From assembly GCA_905181865.1 (NCBI GenBank), contig CAJIZG010000005.1, positions 310,001 through 374,000 on the forward strand: a stretch of 64,000 bases of DNA, in the 5' to 3' direction. Source of the stretch: Urechidicola croceus (GTDB lineage: Bacteria > Bacteroidota > Bacteroidia > Flavobacteriales > Flavobacteriaceae). Positions 8,797 to 17,214 of this stretch are shown one piece after another (positions within the stretch are counted from its first letter, which is position 1; every line of letters starts with the position of its first letter). Both the position numbers and the translations under genes were made by a program. The notes under the pieces are model-generated. The model was not told the origin of the DNA and searched no databases. It saw nothing but the letters and a program-made list of their open reading frames with translations.

Positions 8797-10372
8797 CAAT
8801 AGGGTACCAATATATCTGGGAATGGCAGTTGCCATTGGAATTTTGATGGGAAGTTTTTTGGATTTTGAAAATAAATCAGGTTCTGTTTTTAGTGATAGTC
8901 CAGAGGAGTCTAAAATAAAAAGATTAATCAATTTTATAAAGTATGACTATGTTGATGAGGTAAATACCGATATCTTATTGGATGGAGCTATAAATAATAT
9001 CATTGGAAAATTGGATCCACATTCTGTTTATTTTACTCAGGAACAATTGCAATTGGAAACAGAGGAATTACAAGGAAATTTTGTAGGAATAGGAGTTCAA
9101 TTTAGAATTTATCAAGATTCTGTAATGGTAATTCAGGTATTAGAAGGAGGGCCTAGTGAAAAAGTTGGGTTACTAGCTGGAGATCGAATTTTAACCTCAA
9201 ATCAGGATACATTATCAGGTGTGAATCTTAGAAATAACGATGTCATGAGGATTTTGAAGGGGGAACCAGATACTGGTATAGATTTAGGTATTTATCGCAG
9301 AACAACGGATTCTGTTATGAATTTTTCAATTACTAGAGGTGATGTGCCTATAAAAAGCGTTACTTCTCATTATATGATCAATGAAGAAGTCGGTTATATA
9401 AAATTAGAAAGGTTTGCAATGACATCTTATGATGAGTTTAAAGTGGCCTTGGATGATCTAATAGAAAAAGGGATGACGACATTAACCCTTGATTTACGAG
9501 ATAATGGTGGAGGATTTATGAATATTGCCAATCAGATTGCAGATGAATTTTTAAAAGATGATGCGTTGATTGTTTTTACCAAGAATAAGCGTGGTGATGT
9601 TAACAAAGATTTTGCATCATCGACAGGCAATTTTGAAGACGGGAAGGTGTATATTTTAATCAATGAAAATTCGGCATCTGCAAGTGAAATTATAGCAGGT
9701 GCTTTGCAAGATAATGATCGTGGTACTATCATTGGTCGTCGCTCTTTTGGAAAGGGATTGGTACAACAAACTATGGGACTTGGAGACGGATCAGCCATTC
9801 GATTAACTGTTGCGAGATACTATACGCCAACTGGGCGCTCTATTCAAAAACCATATAATCTCAGCAAAAGTAAAGAGTATTATGCGAATTTTGACAAAAG
9901 ATATCTCAGCGGTGAATTAGTTTCTAAGGATAGTATTAAAGTGAATGATTCTTTAAAATATACGACTCCAAAAGGAAAGGTTGTATATGGCGGCGGAGGA
10001 ATCGTTCCAGATAAATTTGTAGGAATAGATACTGCACAATACATACCATCTCGTTATCTTTTAAAACTTAGAAATTTTTCTTTTGACTATGTAGATAATC
10101 ACAGAATTATATATAATTCTATTGATTTAAAAGGTTTTATAGATAATTTTGATGGGGATGAAAAAATTCTAAATAAATTTTTAGAAACCATGGATGTTGT
10201 AATACCAGTGTCACATGATTTTAGAAATACCATTAGAAAGTATCTTAAACTCACTTTTGCACAGAGTATATTTGACGATAACGAATACCGGCAAGTCATA
10301 GAAAAGAGTGATTTAATGATTGAGACCATTAAGGAATTGGAACTTTCCAATAAAAAGTTATTTTTGAATTGA
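8786..10372 (+). CDS. S41 family C-terminal processing peptidase
   Basis: 528 aa. An N-terminal hydrophobic segment (residues ~8-24) should anchor or export it to the periplasm. A PDZ domain (~85-165, with GIGVQF and GGPSEKVGLLAGDRI) is followed by the S41 protease core. The catalytic serine lies in SASASE (Ser298) and the general-base lysine in SFGKGLVQ (Lys323), the Ser-Lys dyad of CtpA/Prc enzymes. A C-terminal extension of ~170 residues follows the core, as is usual for Bacteroidota members. It overlaps the deaminase gene by 11 bp and lies 3 bp before lpxH. Likely cleaves C-terminal tails of envelope proteins; specific substrates unknown. Confidence 0.93.
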   Translation: MKNSNRVPIYLGMAVAIGILMGSFLDFENKSGSVFSDSPEESKIKRLINFIKYDYVDEVNTDILLDGAINNIIGKLDPHSVYFTQEQLQLETEELQGNFVGIGVQFRIYQDSVMVIQVLEGGPSEKVGLLAGDRILTSNQDTLSGVNLRNNDVMRILKGEPDTGIDLGIYRRTTDSVMNFSITRGDVPIKSVTSHYMINEEVGYIKLERFAMTSYDEFKVALDDLIEKGMTTLTLDLRDNGGGFMNIANQIADEFLKDDALIVFTKNKRGDVNKDFASSTGNFEDGKVYILINENSASASEIIAGALQDNDRGTIIGRRSFGKGLVQQTMGLGDGSAIRLTVARYYTPTGRSIQKPYNLSKSKEYYANFDKRYLSGELVSKDSIKVNDSLKYTTPKGKVVYGGGGIVPDKFVGIDTAQYIPSRYLLKLRNFSFDYVDNHRIIYNSIDLKGFIDNFDGDEKILNKFLETMDVVIPVSHDFRNTIRKYLKLTFAQSIFDDNEYRQVIEKSDLMIETIKELELSNKKLFLN

Positions 10373-10375
10373 GAG

Positions 10376-11125
10376 ATGACTAAAAATAAAAAAATATATT
10401 TTGCTTCAGACCAGCATTTTGGAGCACCTACTCGCAAAGAAAGTTTTGTGAGAGAGCAAAAGTTTATTCGATGGTTAGATGAGGTGAAACAAGATGCCGA
10501 TGTTATTTTTTTATTAGGAGATTTATTTGATTTTTGGTTTGAATATAAGAAAGTTGTTCCTAGAGGGTTCGTTCGAGTTTTGGGTAAGATTGCCGAAATA
10601 AGAGATAGTGGAATTCCAATACATTTTTTTGTTGGAAATCACGATTTATGGATGGAAGATTATTTTGAGACAGAATTAAATATCCCCGTTTACCATAGCC
10701 CCATGGAGTTTATCTTCAATAAAAAAACCTTTTTAATTGGTCATGGAGACGGTTTGGGGCCAGGGGATAAGGGGTACAAAAGAATGAAAAAAGTCTTTAC
10801 TAATTCCTTTTCAAAATGGTTGTTTCGTTGGCTACATCCTGATATTGGGGTTCGATTGGCACACTATTTATCTGTAAAGAATAAGTTGATTTCTGGCGAT
10901 GAAAATGTAAAGTTTTTGGGCGATGATCAAGAATGGTTGGTGCAATATGCAAAGCGAAAATTAGAAACCAAGCATTATGACTATTTCTTGTTTGGACACC
11001 GTCATTTACCAATGCAAATAGATTTAGATAAAAATTCAAAATATATCAATACCGGCGACTGGATTACACACTTTACTTATGCAGTGTTTGATGGAAATGA
11101 ATTAGATCTCCAATCCTTTGCATAA
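10376..11125 (+). CDS. lpxH: UDP-2,3-diacylglucosamine diphosphatase (LpxH-type)
   Basis: 249 aa metallophosphoesterase. The five metal-binding blocks are visible in order: ASDQHFGA, GDLFDFWFEY, GNHDLWM, GHGDGLGP and FGHRHLP. The DxFDxWF stretch and FVGNHDLW are typical of LpxH, which hydrolyses UDP-2,3-diacylglucosamine to lipid X in lipid A synthesis at the inner membrane. In the first block the usual D-x-H reads DQH, which keeps both metal ligands. The gene follows the processing protease by 3 bp and probably shares its transcript. LpxH versus another membrane-associated phosphoesterase is judged on motif pattern alone, but the fit is good. Confidence 0.85.
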   Translation: MTKNKKIYFASDQHFGAPTRKESFVREQKFIRWLDEVKQDADVIFLLGDLFDFWFEYKKVVPRGFVRVLGKIAEIRDSGIPIHFFVGNHDLWMEDYFETELNIPVYHSPMEFIFNKKTFLIGHGDGLGPGDKGYKRMKKVFTNSFSKWLFRWLHPDIGVRLAHYLSVKNKLISGDENVKFLGDDQEWLVQYAKRKLETKHYDYFLFGHRHLPMQIDLDKNSKYINTGDWITHFTYAVFDGNELDLQSFA

Positions 11126-11237
11126 TAACCACTTTTTTAGATTTTTTTAACCAATTTTTAACACCGTAAAAAAAATATATTATGCTACTTGCAGCACGCA
11201 AGAAAGCATAGTGCATTCAAGCTTTAAATTTTTTAGA

Positions 11238-12245
11238 ATGATAGAAGAAACTAACAAAACAGTGGATATTAGAGCCATCAATGAAAAGATTGAAAAGGAG
11301 AGCGCCTTTGTTGATTTGTTAACCATGGAAATGAATAAGGTAATTGTTGGTCAAAAAAATATGATTGAACGATTGCTCATTGGATTATTGGGAAATGGAC
11401 ATATTTTGCTAGAAGGGGTTCCAGGCTTGGCAAAGACCTTGGCTATTAACACCTTGTCTCAAGCTGTAAAAGGAGAATTTAGTAGAGTTCAATTTACACC
11501 AGACTTGTTGCCTGCAGATGTTGTTGGTACTATGATATATAACATGAAAGAGAATGATTTCATGATTAAAAAAGGGCCAATTTTTGCAAATTTTGTTTTG
11601 GCAGATGAGATCAATAGAGCACCTGCAAAAGTGCAGTCGGCTTTATTAGAGGCGATGCAAGAACGTCAAATAACCATTGGAGATACCACGTTTAAATTGG
11701 ATGAGCCGTTTTTAGTAATGGCAACGCAGAATCCAGTGGAGCAGGAAGGAACTTATCCGTTGCCAGAAGCACAGGTAGATCGTTTTATGTTGAAGGTAGT
11801 TATTGATTATCCTAAAATGGATCATGAGCAACTAATTATGCGTCAGAATTTAACAGGTGGATTTCAAAAAGTAAATGCGGTTGTTAGTTTGGAGCAAATT
11901 AATAGCGCTAGAAATGCTGTAAAAGAGGTGTACATGGATGAGAAAATAGAAAAGTACATATTGGATATCATTTTTGCAACAAGGTATCCAGAGCGATATA
12001 ATCTTGGAGATTTAAAAAATCTAATCAGTTTTGGGGCTTCTCCGAGGGGAAGTATCAATTTGGCGATGGCTTCTAAATGTTATGCCTTTATTAGAAGAAG
12101 GGGTTATGTAATACCAGAAGATGTGCGTGCTGTGGTGCATGATGTGTTAAGACATAGAATTGGAATAACCTATGAAGCAGAAGCTGAGAATGTGACTTCA
12201 GAAGATATTATTAATAAAATAGTAAATGAGATAGAAGTACCATAG
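11238..12245 (+). CDS. moxR: MoxR-type AAA+ ATPase
   Basis: 335 aa from ATG 11238; a GTG 27 bp earlier would add an unlikely nine residues. Walker A is GVPGLAKT, Walker B is VLADEINRAP, and sensor-type blocks ALLEAMQERQ and MATQNPVEQEGTYPLPEAQVDRFM are all intact. MoxR ATPases act as chaperones that load metals or assemble complexes together with VWA-domain proteins. Here it leads a run of DUF58, BatA, BatB, BatC, BatD and BatE genes on the same strand, the standard Bacteroidota Bat operon. It is cytoplasmic. A short AT-rich gap (12246-12325) with an AACAATTC-type repeat separates it from the DUF58 gene. Confidence 0.93.
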   Translation: MIEETNKTVDIRAINEKIEKESAFVDLLTMEMNKVIVGQKNMIERLLIGLLGNGHILLEGVPGLAKTLAINTLSQAVKGEFSRVQFTPDLLPADVVGTMIYNMKENDFMIKKGPIFANFVLADEINRAPAKVQSALLEAMQERQITIGDTTFKLDEPFLVMATQNPVEQEGTYPLPEAQVDRFMLKVVIDYPKMDHEQLIMRQNLTGGFQKVNAVVSLEQINSARNAVKEVYMDEKIEKYILDIIFATRYPERYNLGDLKNLISFGASPRGSINLAMASKCYAFIRRRGYVIPEDVRAVVHDVLRHRIGITYEAEAENVTSEDIINKIVNEIEVP

Positions 12246-12325
12246 TCTTATGTAACCGTTTATTTGTTTAACTTTTTTAAAGGTTAAATAAAACTGTAAT
12301 TACATAATTTAACAATTCGACAATA

Positions 12326-13198
12326 TTGGATACAAAAGAAATACTTAAAAAAGTACGTAAAATAGAGATTAAGACACGTCGTTTGTCGGATCATATATTT
12401 TCTGGCGAATACCATAGTACATTTAAAGGACGTGGTATGACTTTTTCTGAGGTGAGACAGTATCAATTTGGTGATGATGTAAGGGCCATAGACTGGAATG
12501 TAACGGCACGTTATAACGAGCCATACATTAAAGTTTTTGAAGAAGAGCGAGAGTTAACAATGATGCTCTTGGTAGATATTAGTGGTTCTGAATTATTTGG
12601 AACAGAACAACAATTTAAAAAAGATACAATCACTGAAATAGCGGCTACTTTGGCATTTTCTGCGATTCAGAACAACGATAAAGTAGGATTACTATTGTTT
12701 TCCGATGCTATAGAACTATTTATTCCACCTAAGAAAGGAAAGAGTCACGTTTTAAGAATTATTAGAGAGTTGATTGAGTTCCATCCAAAAAGCAATAAAA
12801 CGGATATTGGAAAAGCATTGAAGTATTTGTCTAATGTGATGAAGAAAAAAGCGATTGTTTTTGTTTTGTCAGATTTTATGGACGAAAATTATGATCAGAC
12901 TTTAAAAATTGTTGGTAACAAACACGATGTTACAGGCGTTAGAATATTTGATAAACACGATGAGGAAATCCCTAATCTAGGGATGTTGCCGGTAAAGGAT
13001 TCAGAGAGCGGTGAAGTGATGGTGGTGAACACCATGTCAAAGAAGGTAAGAACCCGCTACAAGGCGCATTATTTAAAATCTGTAGACTATTACGAAAAAT
13101 CATTTAGTAGGAGTGGAGCAGGAGCCATAAGCACGAGAGTTGATGAGAGTTATGTGAAAAAGTTACTGGGCTATTTTAAAAATAAAGGAGCAAGATAG
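12326..13198 (+). CDS. DUF58 domain protein of the Bat operon
   Basis: 290 aa, TTG start at 12326; the next in-frame alternatives would cut into the conserved N-terminus. The DUF58 core block GRGMTFSEVRQYQFGDDVRAIDWN is intact (only part quoted as motif: DDVRAIDWN), followed by a VWA-like region with LLVDISGSELFG, whose DxSxS pattern is a potential metal-ion-dependent adhesion site, and VLSDFMDE. Proteins of this type are regularly encoded next to MoxR ATPases and are thought to be their partners. It is predicted cytoplasmic, with no signal or membrane segment. The gene follows moxR by 80 bp and precedes the next Bat-operon member. Confidence 0.9.
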   Translation: MDTKEILKKVRKIEIKTRRLSDHIFSGEYHSTFKGRGMTFSEVRQYQFGDDVRAIDWNVTARYNEPYIKVFEEERELTMMLLVDISGSELFGTEQQFKKDTITEIAATLAFSAIQNNDKVGLLLFSDAIELFIPPKKGKSHVLRIIRELIEFHPKSNKTDIGKALKYLSNVMKKKAIVFVLSDFMDENYDQTLKIVGNKHDVTGVRIFDKHDEEIPNLGMLPVKDSESGEVMVVNTMSKKVRTRYKAHYLKSVDYYEKSFSRSGAGAISTRVDESYVKKLLGYFKNKGAR

Positions 13199-13254
13199 AT
13201 TGGAGAAGATGATTATACATACAAATGCAATTTCAAGAATTGTTTCTGAGTATT

Positions 13255-13288
13255 GGCCACTCAGCGTAGTCGAAGTGGGTCGAAGCGA
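13255..13288. repeat. short intergenic repeat (GCTTCGAC...CTACGCTGAGTGGCC type)
   Basis: On the minus strand this reads CGCTTCGACCCACTTCGACT followed by ACGCTGAGTGGCC, a form of the TTCGACTACGCTCAGTGACC repeats common between genes in Flavobacteriaceae genomes. It lies just upstream of the likely TTG start (13296) of the next gene and opens a false in-frame extension of that protein. Recognised from general knowledge of such repeats; copy number in this genome was not counted. Confidence 0.6.
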
Positions 13289-13295
13289 TGGTTTT

Positions 13296-14210
13296 TTGAA
13301 AAAATATATAGTTTATCTAGCGTTTTTTGCGTGTGCAGCTGTTCTGGCACAGAATCCAGTTAAAATGGAAGTGGATACCACTCATATTAGAATTGGGGAA
13401 CAAATAAAGTATCAATTGTCTGTAGATAAAACGGAGGACGTTCTATTTCCAAAATTGATATTAGACAGTTTAAAGAAGGTTGAAGTTGTGGAAGAGTTAC
13501 CCACAGATACTACAGAAACGAAGTTTGTAAAAAAATATATATTGACAAGTTTTGATAGTGGGAACTACATGATTCCCAGTCAGCAAATTTTAATTAACAA
13601 TAAGAAATTTATTATAGATTCCCTCCTAATTAGTGTTTCAACGGTGAAAGTAGATACACTGAAGCAAAAATTATACGAATTAAAATCAATTAAAAATCAG
13701 CCAATTATTTTTGACGATTATAAACTATATGTTTGGATAGCGCTGGCAATTCTAGCCCTGATCATTGCGATTATTTTGTATTTCGTATTTAGAAAGAAGA
13801 AAGAAGAAATTCCGTTAGAAGAAAGAATTCCTCCTTATGAAATGGCGATGCAACGTTTGGGACAGTTGGACAAAAAACAGTTGTGGCAGCAAGATAAGAT
13901 TAAACCTTATTATATTGAACTAACTGATATCATTAGAACATATATAGAAAGAGAATTACAAATCCCTGCTTTAGAATCAACAACGGATGAATTGATAGAA
14001 ACCATTTTGGACTTTAATAAAATTAAGAAGTTCGATTTGCCTAAAGAAACCGTTAAGAATTTGCGGAAGTTATTGCAAGAAGCAGATTTGGTAAAATTTG
14101 CGAAGCACAGACCACTTTCAAATGAGATTGAAGGACATCGCTCGCAAACAGAAGGGATCATTAATAAATTAAAACCGAAACCAGTAGAAGAGAATGAGGT
14201 TGTGGAATAA
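13296..14210 (+). CDS. Bat-operon exported membrane protein (unnamed member)
   Basis: 304 aa from TTG 13296, which gives a clean signal peptide (KKYIVYLAFFACAAVLAQ). The frame is open back to 13200, but those extra 32 codons cross a repeat sequence and are unlikely to be translated. An extracytoplasmic beta-rich region (~20-145) is followed by one membrane segment (~145-170: WIALAILALIIAIILYFVF) and a cytoplasmic C-terminal helical domain containing RTYIERELQIPALESTTDE. This order matches the conserved protein placed between DUF58 and BatA in flavobacterial Bat operons. Its end overlaps batA by 17 bp. Exact role unknown; presumed part of a membrane complex with the VWA proteins. Confidence 0.8.
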   Translation: MKKYIVYLAFFACAAVLAQNPVKMEVDTTHIRIGEQIKYQLSVDKTEDVLFPKLILDSLKKVEVVEELPTDTTETKFVKKYILTSFDSGNYMIPSQQILINNKKFIIDSLLISVSTVKVDTLKQKLYELKSIKNQPIIFDDYKLYVWIALAILALIIAIILYFVFRKKKEEIPLEERIPPYEMAMQRLGQLDKKQLWQQDKIKPYYIELTDIIRTYIERELQIPALESTTDELIETILDFNKIKKFDLPKETVKNLRKLLQEADLVKFAKHRPLSNEIEGHRSQTEGIINKLKPKPVEENEVVE

Positions 14211-15198
14211 CATAGAGTTTACAAATCCGGAGTTTTTATGGTTACTACTTGTAATTCCATTCATGGTTTTATGGTATGTTATCGTGCGTACAAGAAATAC
14301 TGCTGCGTTAACATTGTCCAATACAAAAGCCTTTGGCAAGCCTTCTACTTTGGCAAAATTGAAACCCCTTTTAAACGTGTTGCGATTGCTAGCTGTTTCT
14401 TCAATGATTGTTGCATTAGCAAGACCTCGAATAACGTCAGTTAGCACAAAAGTAAATACTAATAAGGGTATTGATATTGTGATGGCTATAGATGTTTCTG
14501 CGAGTATGCTGGCAAGAGATCTAAAACCAAATCGATTAGAGGCCTTAAAAGCGGTGGCGACGGAGTTTGTAAATCAAAGGCCAAGTGATCGAATAGGCAT
14601 TGTTGTATATGCGGGAGAAAGTTTTACACAAACGCCTATAACAAGTGATAAGAGAATTGTAAGAAATACAATTAGAGAAATTCAATGGGGCCAGTTGGAA
14701 GGCGGCACTGCCATTGGAATGGGACTGGGTTCTGCTGTGAATAGATTAAAAGACAGCAAAGCAAAAAGTAAGGTTATTATTTTGTTGACAGATGGTGTAA
14801 ATAATGCAGGTTTTGTAGATCCAAAAACAGCAACGGAGTTAGCGAAAGAATTAGGTATTAAAACATATACCATTGGTATAGGAACGCAGGGTACTGCTCC
14901 TTCCCCAGTCGCAAGAGATGGGAATGGAAAGTTGGTTTTTCAAAATGTTAAGGTTGAAATTGATGAAGAGTTACTTCAATTTATAGCAGATGAAACAGAA
15001 GGGAAATATTTTAGAGCTACCGATAATAAAAAATTGAGAGCGATATATAGTGAGATTAATAAGTTAGAAAAGACAGAGATTGAAGAATTTAAATATTACA
15101 ATTATGACGAAAAATATCGTTCGTTGGTCATATTAGCAGCGCTGATTCTAATGTTAGAAATGACTTTGAGATTCACATTATTTAGAAGTTTCATATAA
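14194..15198 (+). CDS. batA: BatA, VWA-domain membrane protein
   Basis: 334 aa. Two N-terminal membrane segments (~8-27 with LLLVIPFMVLWYVIV, and ~60-78) are followed by a von Willebrand A domain (~90-290) and a C-terminal membrane segment (~308-326). The MIDAS motif is DVSASML with the later TDGVNNAG aspartate, so metal-dependent ligand binding should be possible. The layout and operon position identify it as BatA. In Bacteroides fragilis the Bat genes affect oxygen tolerance; the biochemical role is not settled. Overlaps the preceding gene by 17 bp. Confidence 0.92.
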   Translation: MRLWNNIEFTNPEFLWLLLVIPFMVLWYVIVRTRNTAALTLSNTKAFGKPSTLAKLKPLLNVLRLLAVSSMIVALARPRITSVSTKVNTNKGIDIVMAIDVSASMLARDLKPNRLEALKAVATEFVNQRPSDRIGIVVYAGESFTQTPITSDKRIVRNTIREIQWGQLEGGTAIGMGLGSAVNRLKDSKAKSKVIILLTDGVNNAGFVDPKTATELAKELGIKTYTIGIGTQGTAPSPVARDGNGKLVFQNVKVEIDEELLQFIADETEGKYFRATDNKKLRAIYSEINKLEKTEIEEFKYYNYDEKYRSLVILAALILMLEMTLRFTLFRSFI

Positions 15199-15208
15199 GA
15201 GATGTTTA

Positions 15209-15322
15209 ATGGTTTCGAAACAATTAAAATTTATTTCAGAACAAGATTACACTAAAATAAGAGCGCAAATTTATAAAACATCAAATATGTTAAATGCCAT
15301 GAAAAAGGCTCAATTAAAATAG
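15209..15322 (+). pseudogene. fragment like the end of a four-helix-bundle (23S IVP-type) protein
   Basis: A 37-codon reading frame in the gap between batA and batB encodes KFISEQDYTKIRAQI...SNMLNAMKKAQLK. This resembles the last helix pair of the small four-helix-bundle proteins (23S rRNA intervening-sequence protein family), which usually end in a -MLNAL-KS-LK pattern after a FIxExxY stretch. The N-terminal ~80 residues of such a protein are absent, so this looks like a truncated remnant left within the operon. It is directly followed by AACARTTCAACAA repeats. The resemblance is from memory of the family; a short unrelated peptide gene is the alternative. Confidence 0.4.
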
Positions 15323-15324
15323 AA

Positions 15325-15364
15325 TAAACAGTTGAAACAATTCAACAAATAAACAGTTCAACAA
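15325..15364. repeat. A-rich AACAGTT(C/G)AACAA short tandem repeat
   Basis: Two to three imperfect units of AACARTTSAAACAATTCAAC type lie just before batB. Similar units occur at 12305-12325 before the DUF58 gene (AACAATTCGACAAT) and at 63471-63486 at the sufB end (AACAATTCAACAAATTAAC). Such A-rich intergenic repeats are frequent in flavobacterial genomes. No function is claimed. Confidence 0.5.
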
Positions 15365-15374
15365 TAAAAATAAA

Positions 15375-16406
15375 ATGTATCAAATAGAAGAACCATCCTA
15401 TTTTATTTACTTAATCGCAATACCTGTGATCTTTGTGTTGTACCTATTAGTATCCTTTTGGAAAAAAAGAACTCAAAAAAAGTTTGCTAGTTTCAATTTG
15501 ATGCAAAAATTAAGTCCAGAGAGATCTGCTTTTAAGTCGATTTTAAAAATGATATTTTTTTTAATTGGTTTGGCCTTTTTAATAGTGTCTTTGACAAATC
15601 CAAAAATGGGTACAAAATTAGAAACAATTAAAAGACAAGGGGTTGATATCGTATTTGCTTTGGATGTTTCTAAAAGTATGTTGGCCGAAGATATTGCACC
15701 GAATAGGCTGGAAAAAGCCAAACAAATTATTTCTAAAATAGTGGATAGGTTAGGTAGTGACCGTATTGGAATTATAATTTATGCAGGGAATGCTTATCCT
15801 TTGTTGCCAATTACTACAGATCATGGTGCGGCAAAAATGTTTTTACAAAACGCAAATCCAGATTTAGTTTCTAGCCAGGGAACGGCAATTAATGATGCCA
15901 TTATAATGGCTAGTTCTTACTACGATAATGATGAACAGACAAATCGATTTTTATTTATAATTTCAGATGGTGAAGATCATCAAGAGGATGCTTCTAGCGC
16001 TATAGTCCAAGCTACTAAAGATGGCATAAAAACATATACCATTGGTGTAGGAACCGAAAAAGGAGGTCCAATTCCTATAAAATATAAGGGAGTGCTGCAA
16101 GGTTATAAAAAAGACAATAAAGGAGAAACTGTAGTTACAAGATTAAATGAAGCCGTTTTAAAGGATATTGCCGATAATGGAAACGGAAAATATATCTTGG
16201 GAAATAAGACGCGAGAAACCGTTGATTTTGTTGAAGACTTATTAGTAAAAGCCGAAAAAAGCGAGTTTGAGTCAAAGCAGTTTTCGGATTATAAAGATCA
16301 GTTTCAATGGTTTATTGGGTTTGCTTTACTTTTTTTAGTAGTAGATTCATTTATGCTAGAAAAGAAGACAAAATGGATTCAAAAATTAAATTTATTTAAT
16401 AAATAA
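15375..16406 (+). CDS. batB: BatB, VWA-domain membrane protein
   Basis: 343 aa with the same plan as BatA: N-terminal membrane segments (~10-28 and ~58-76), a VWA domain (~88-295) with MIDAS motif DVSKSML and the second site ISDGEDHQED, and a C-terminal membrane segment (~312-330). The IIYAGNAYPLLPITTD block is typical of BatB. It is separated from batA by 176 bp holding a gene fragment and repeats, which is unusual for this compact operon. Its stop codon overlaps the batC start (TAATG), so translation of the two is coupled. Confidence 0.92.
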   Translation: MYQIEEPSYFIYLIAIPVIFVLYLLVSFWKKRTQKKFASFNLMQKLSPERSAFKSILKMIFFLIGLAFLIVSLTNPKMGTKLETIKRQGVDIVFALDVSKSMLAEDIAPNRLEKAKQIISKIVDRLGSDRIGIIIYAGNAYPLLPITTDHGAAKMFLQNANPDLVSSQGTAINDAIIMASSYYDNDEQTNRFLFIISDGEDHQEDASSAIVQATKDGIKTYTIGVGTEKGGPIPIKYKGVLQGYKKDNKGETVVTRLNEAVLKDIADNGNGKYILGNKTRETVDFVEDLLVKAEKSEFESKQFSDYKDQFQWFIGFALLFLVVDSFMLEKKTKWIQKLNLFNK

Positions 16407-17206
16407 TGAAAAGGATACTTTTGGTCATATTATTCGTTTTACCCTTGAGTATTTTTTCTCAAGAGGATACAAAAGCATTGCAAAAAGGGGCAAGAGCATT
16501 TGCGCGTGAAGGTAATGACTTCTATAATAAATTAGAGTTTACAGATGCTGAGGTAGCGTATAGAAAGGCACTGGAAAAAGATCCGAGTTATGAAGTTGCC
16601 AACTACAACTTAGGGCTTGCACTTTCATTACAAAAGAGAGGAGATGAAGCCTTGGCGCAATATGAATTAGTAGCGAAAACGACTACTGATAAAATTACAA
16701 AGTCAGAAACGCTTCACAATATTGGCAATACACATTTTGATAAGAAGGACTACGCTAAATCTGTGGAAGCATATAAGAACTCTTTGAGGAATAACCCTAA
16801 AGATGATGAAACTCGTTATAATTTGGCGTTAGCTCAAGAATTGTTGGAAGATCAACAACAAAATCAAGATAAGAACGACAACAACAAAGACAATAAGGAC
16901 GATCAAAAGGATCAAGATAAGGATCAGGAAAATAAGGACGATCAAAAGGATAAGAAAGACAATAAAAATAAGGAAGACAAGAAAGATGGAGATGACGAGA
17001 AAGATAAGAAAGAAGGTCAAGACGACCCAAAGGAAAATAAAGATCAGCAAGATAATCAGCAGCAGCCATCGCAACCGGGTAAATTATCTCCTCAACGAAT
17101 TCAGCAATTGCTAGAGGCAATGAATAATGAGGAAAAGAAAACGCAGGAAAAAATGAATGCTCGTAAGGAAAAAGGGCAAAAAATTAAACAAGAAAAAGAC
17201 TGGTAA
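16406..17206 (+). CDS. batC: BatC, TPR protein with long charged tail
   Basis: 266 aa. A signal peptide (MKRILLVILFVLPLSIFSQ) is followed by TPR repeats (~25-150: YNKLEFTDAEVAYRKALEKDP, YNLGLALSLQKRGDEAL, LHNIGNTHFDKKDYAKSVEAY). Residues ~150-225 form a low-complexity Asp/Lys/Asn/Gln-rich stretch with almost no hydrophobic residues, then a C-terminal helix with SPQRIQQLLEAMNNEEKK. The TPR-plus-charged-linker plan matches BatC. Periplasmic scaffold is the likely role. Overlaps batB by 1 bp and precedes batD by 8 bp. Confidence 0.88.
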   Translation: MKRILLVILFVLPLSIFSQEDTKALQKGARAFAREGNDFYNKLEFTDAEVAYRKALEKDPSYEVANYNLGLALSLQKRGDEALAQYELVAKTTTDKITKSETLHNIGNTHFDKKDYAKSVEAYKNSLRNNPKDDETRYNLALAQELLEDQQQNQDKNDNNKDNKDDQKDQDKDQENKDDQKDKKDNKNKEDKKDGDDEKDKKEGQDDPKENKDQQDNQQQPSQPGKLSPQRIQQLLEAMNNEEKKTQEKMNARKEKGQKIKQEKDW

Positions 17207-17214
17207 GTTTATTC

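Noticed and set aside
16860-17060. Possible tandem DNA repeat or CRISPR-like array
   Set aside because: The periodicity is that of low-complexity coding sequence in batC; there are no constant repeats with unique spacers. No CRISPR array was seen anywhere in the window.
16829-17120. Long minus-strand open frames opposite batC rich in Leu/Ile or Tyr/Cys
   Set aside because: They are produced by the repetitive GAT/AAG/CAA codons of the charged BatC region and have no recognisable protein features.
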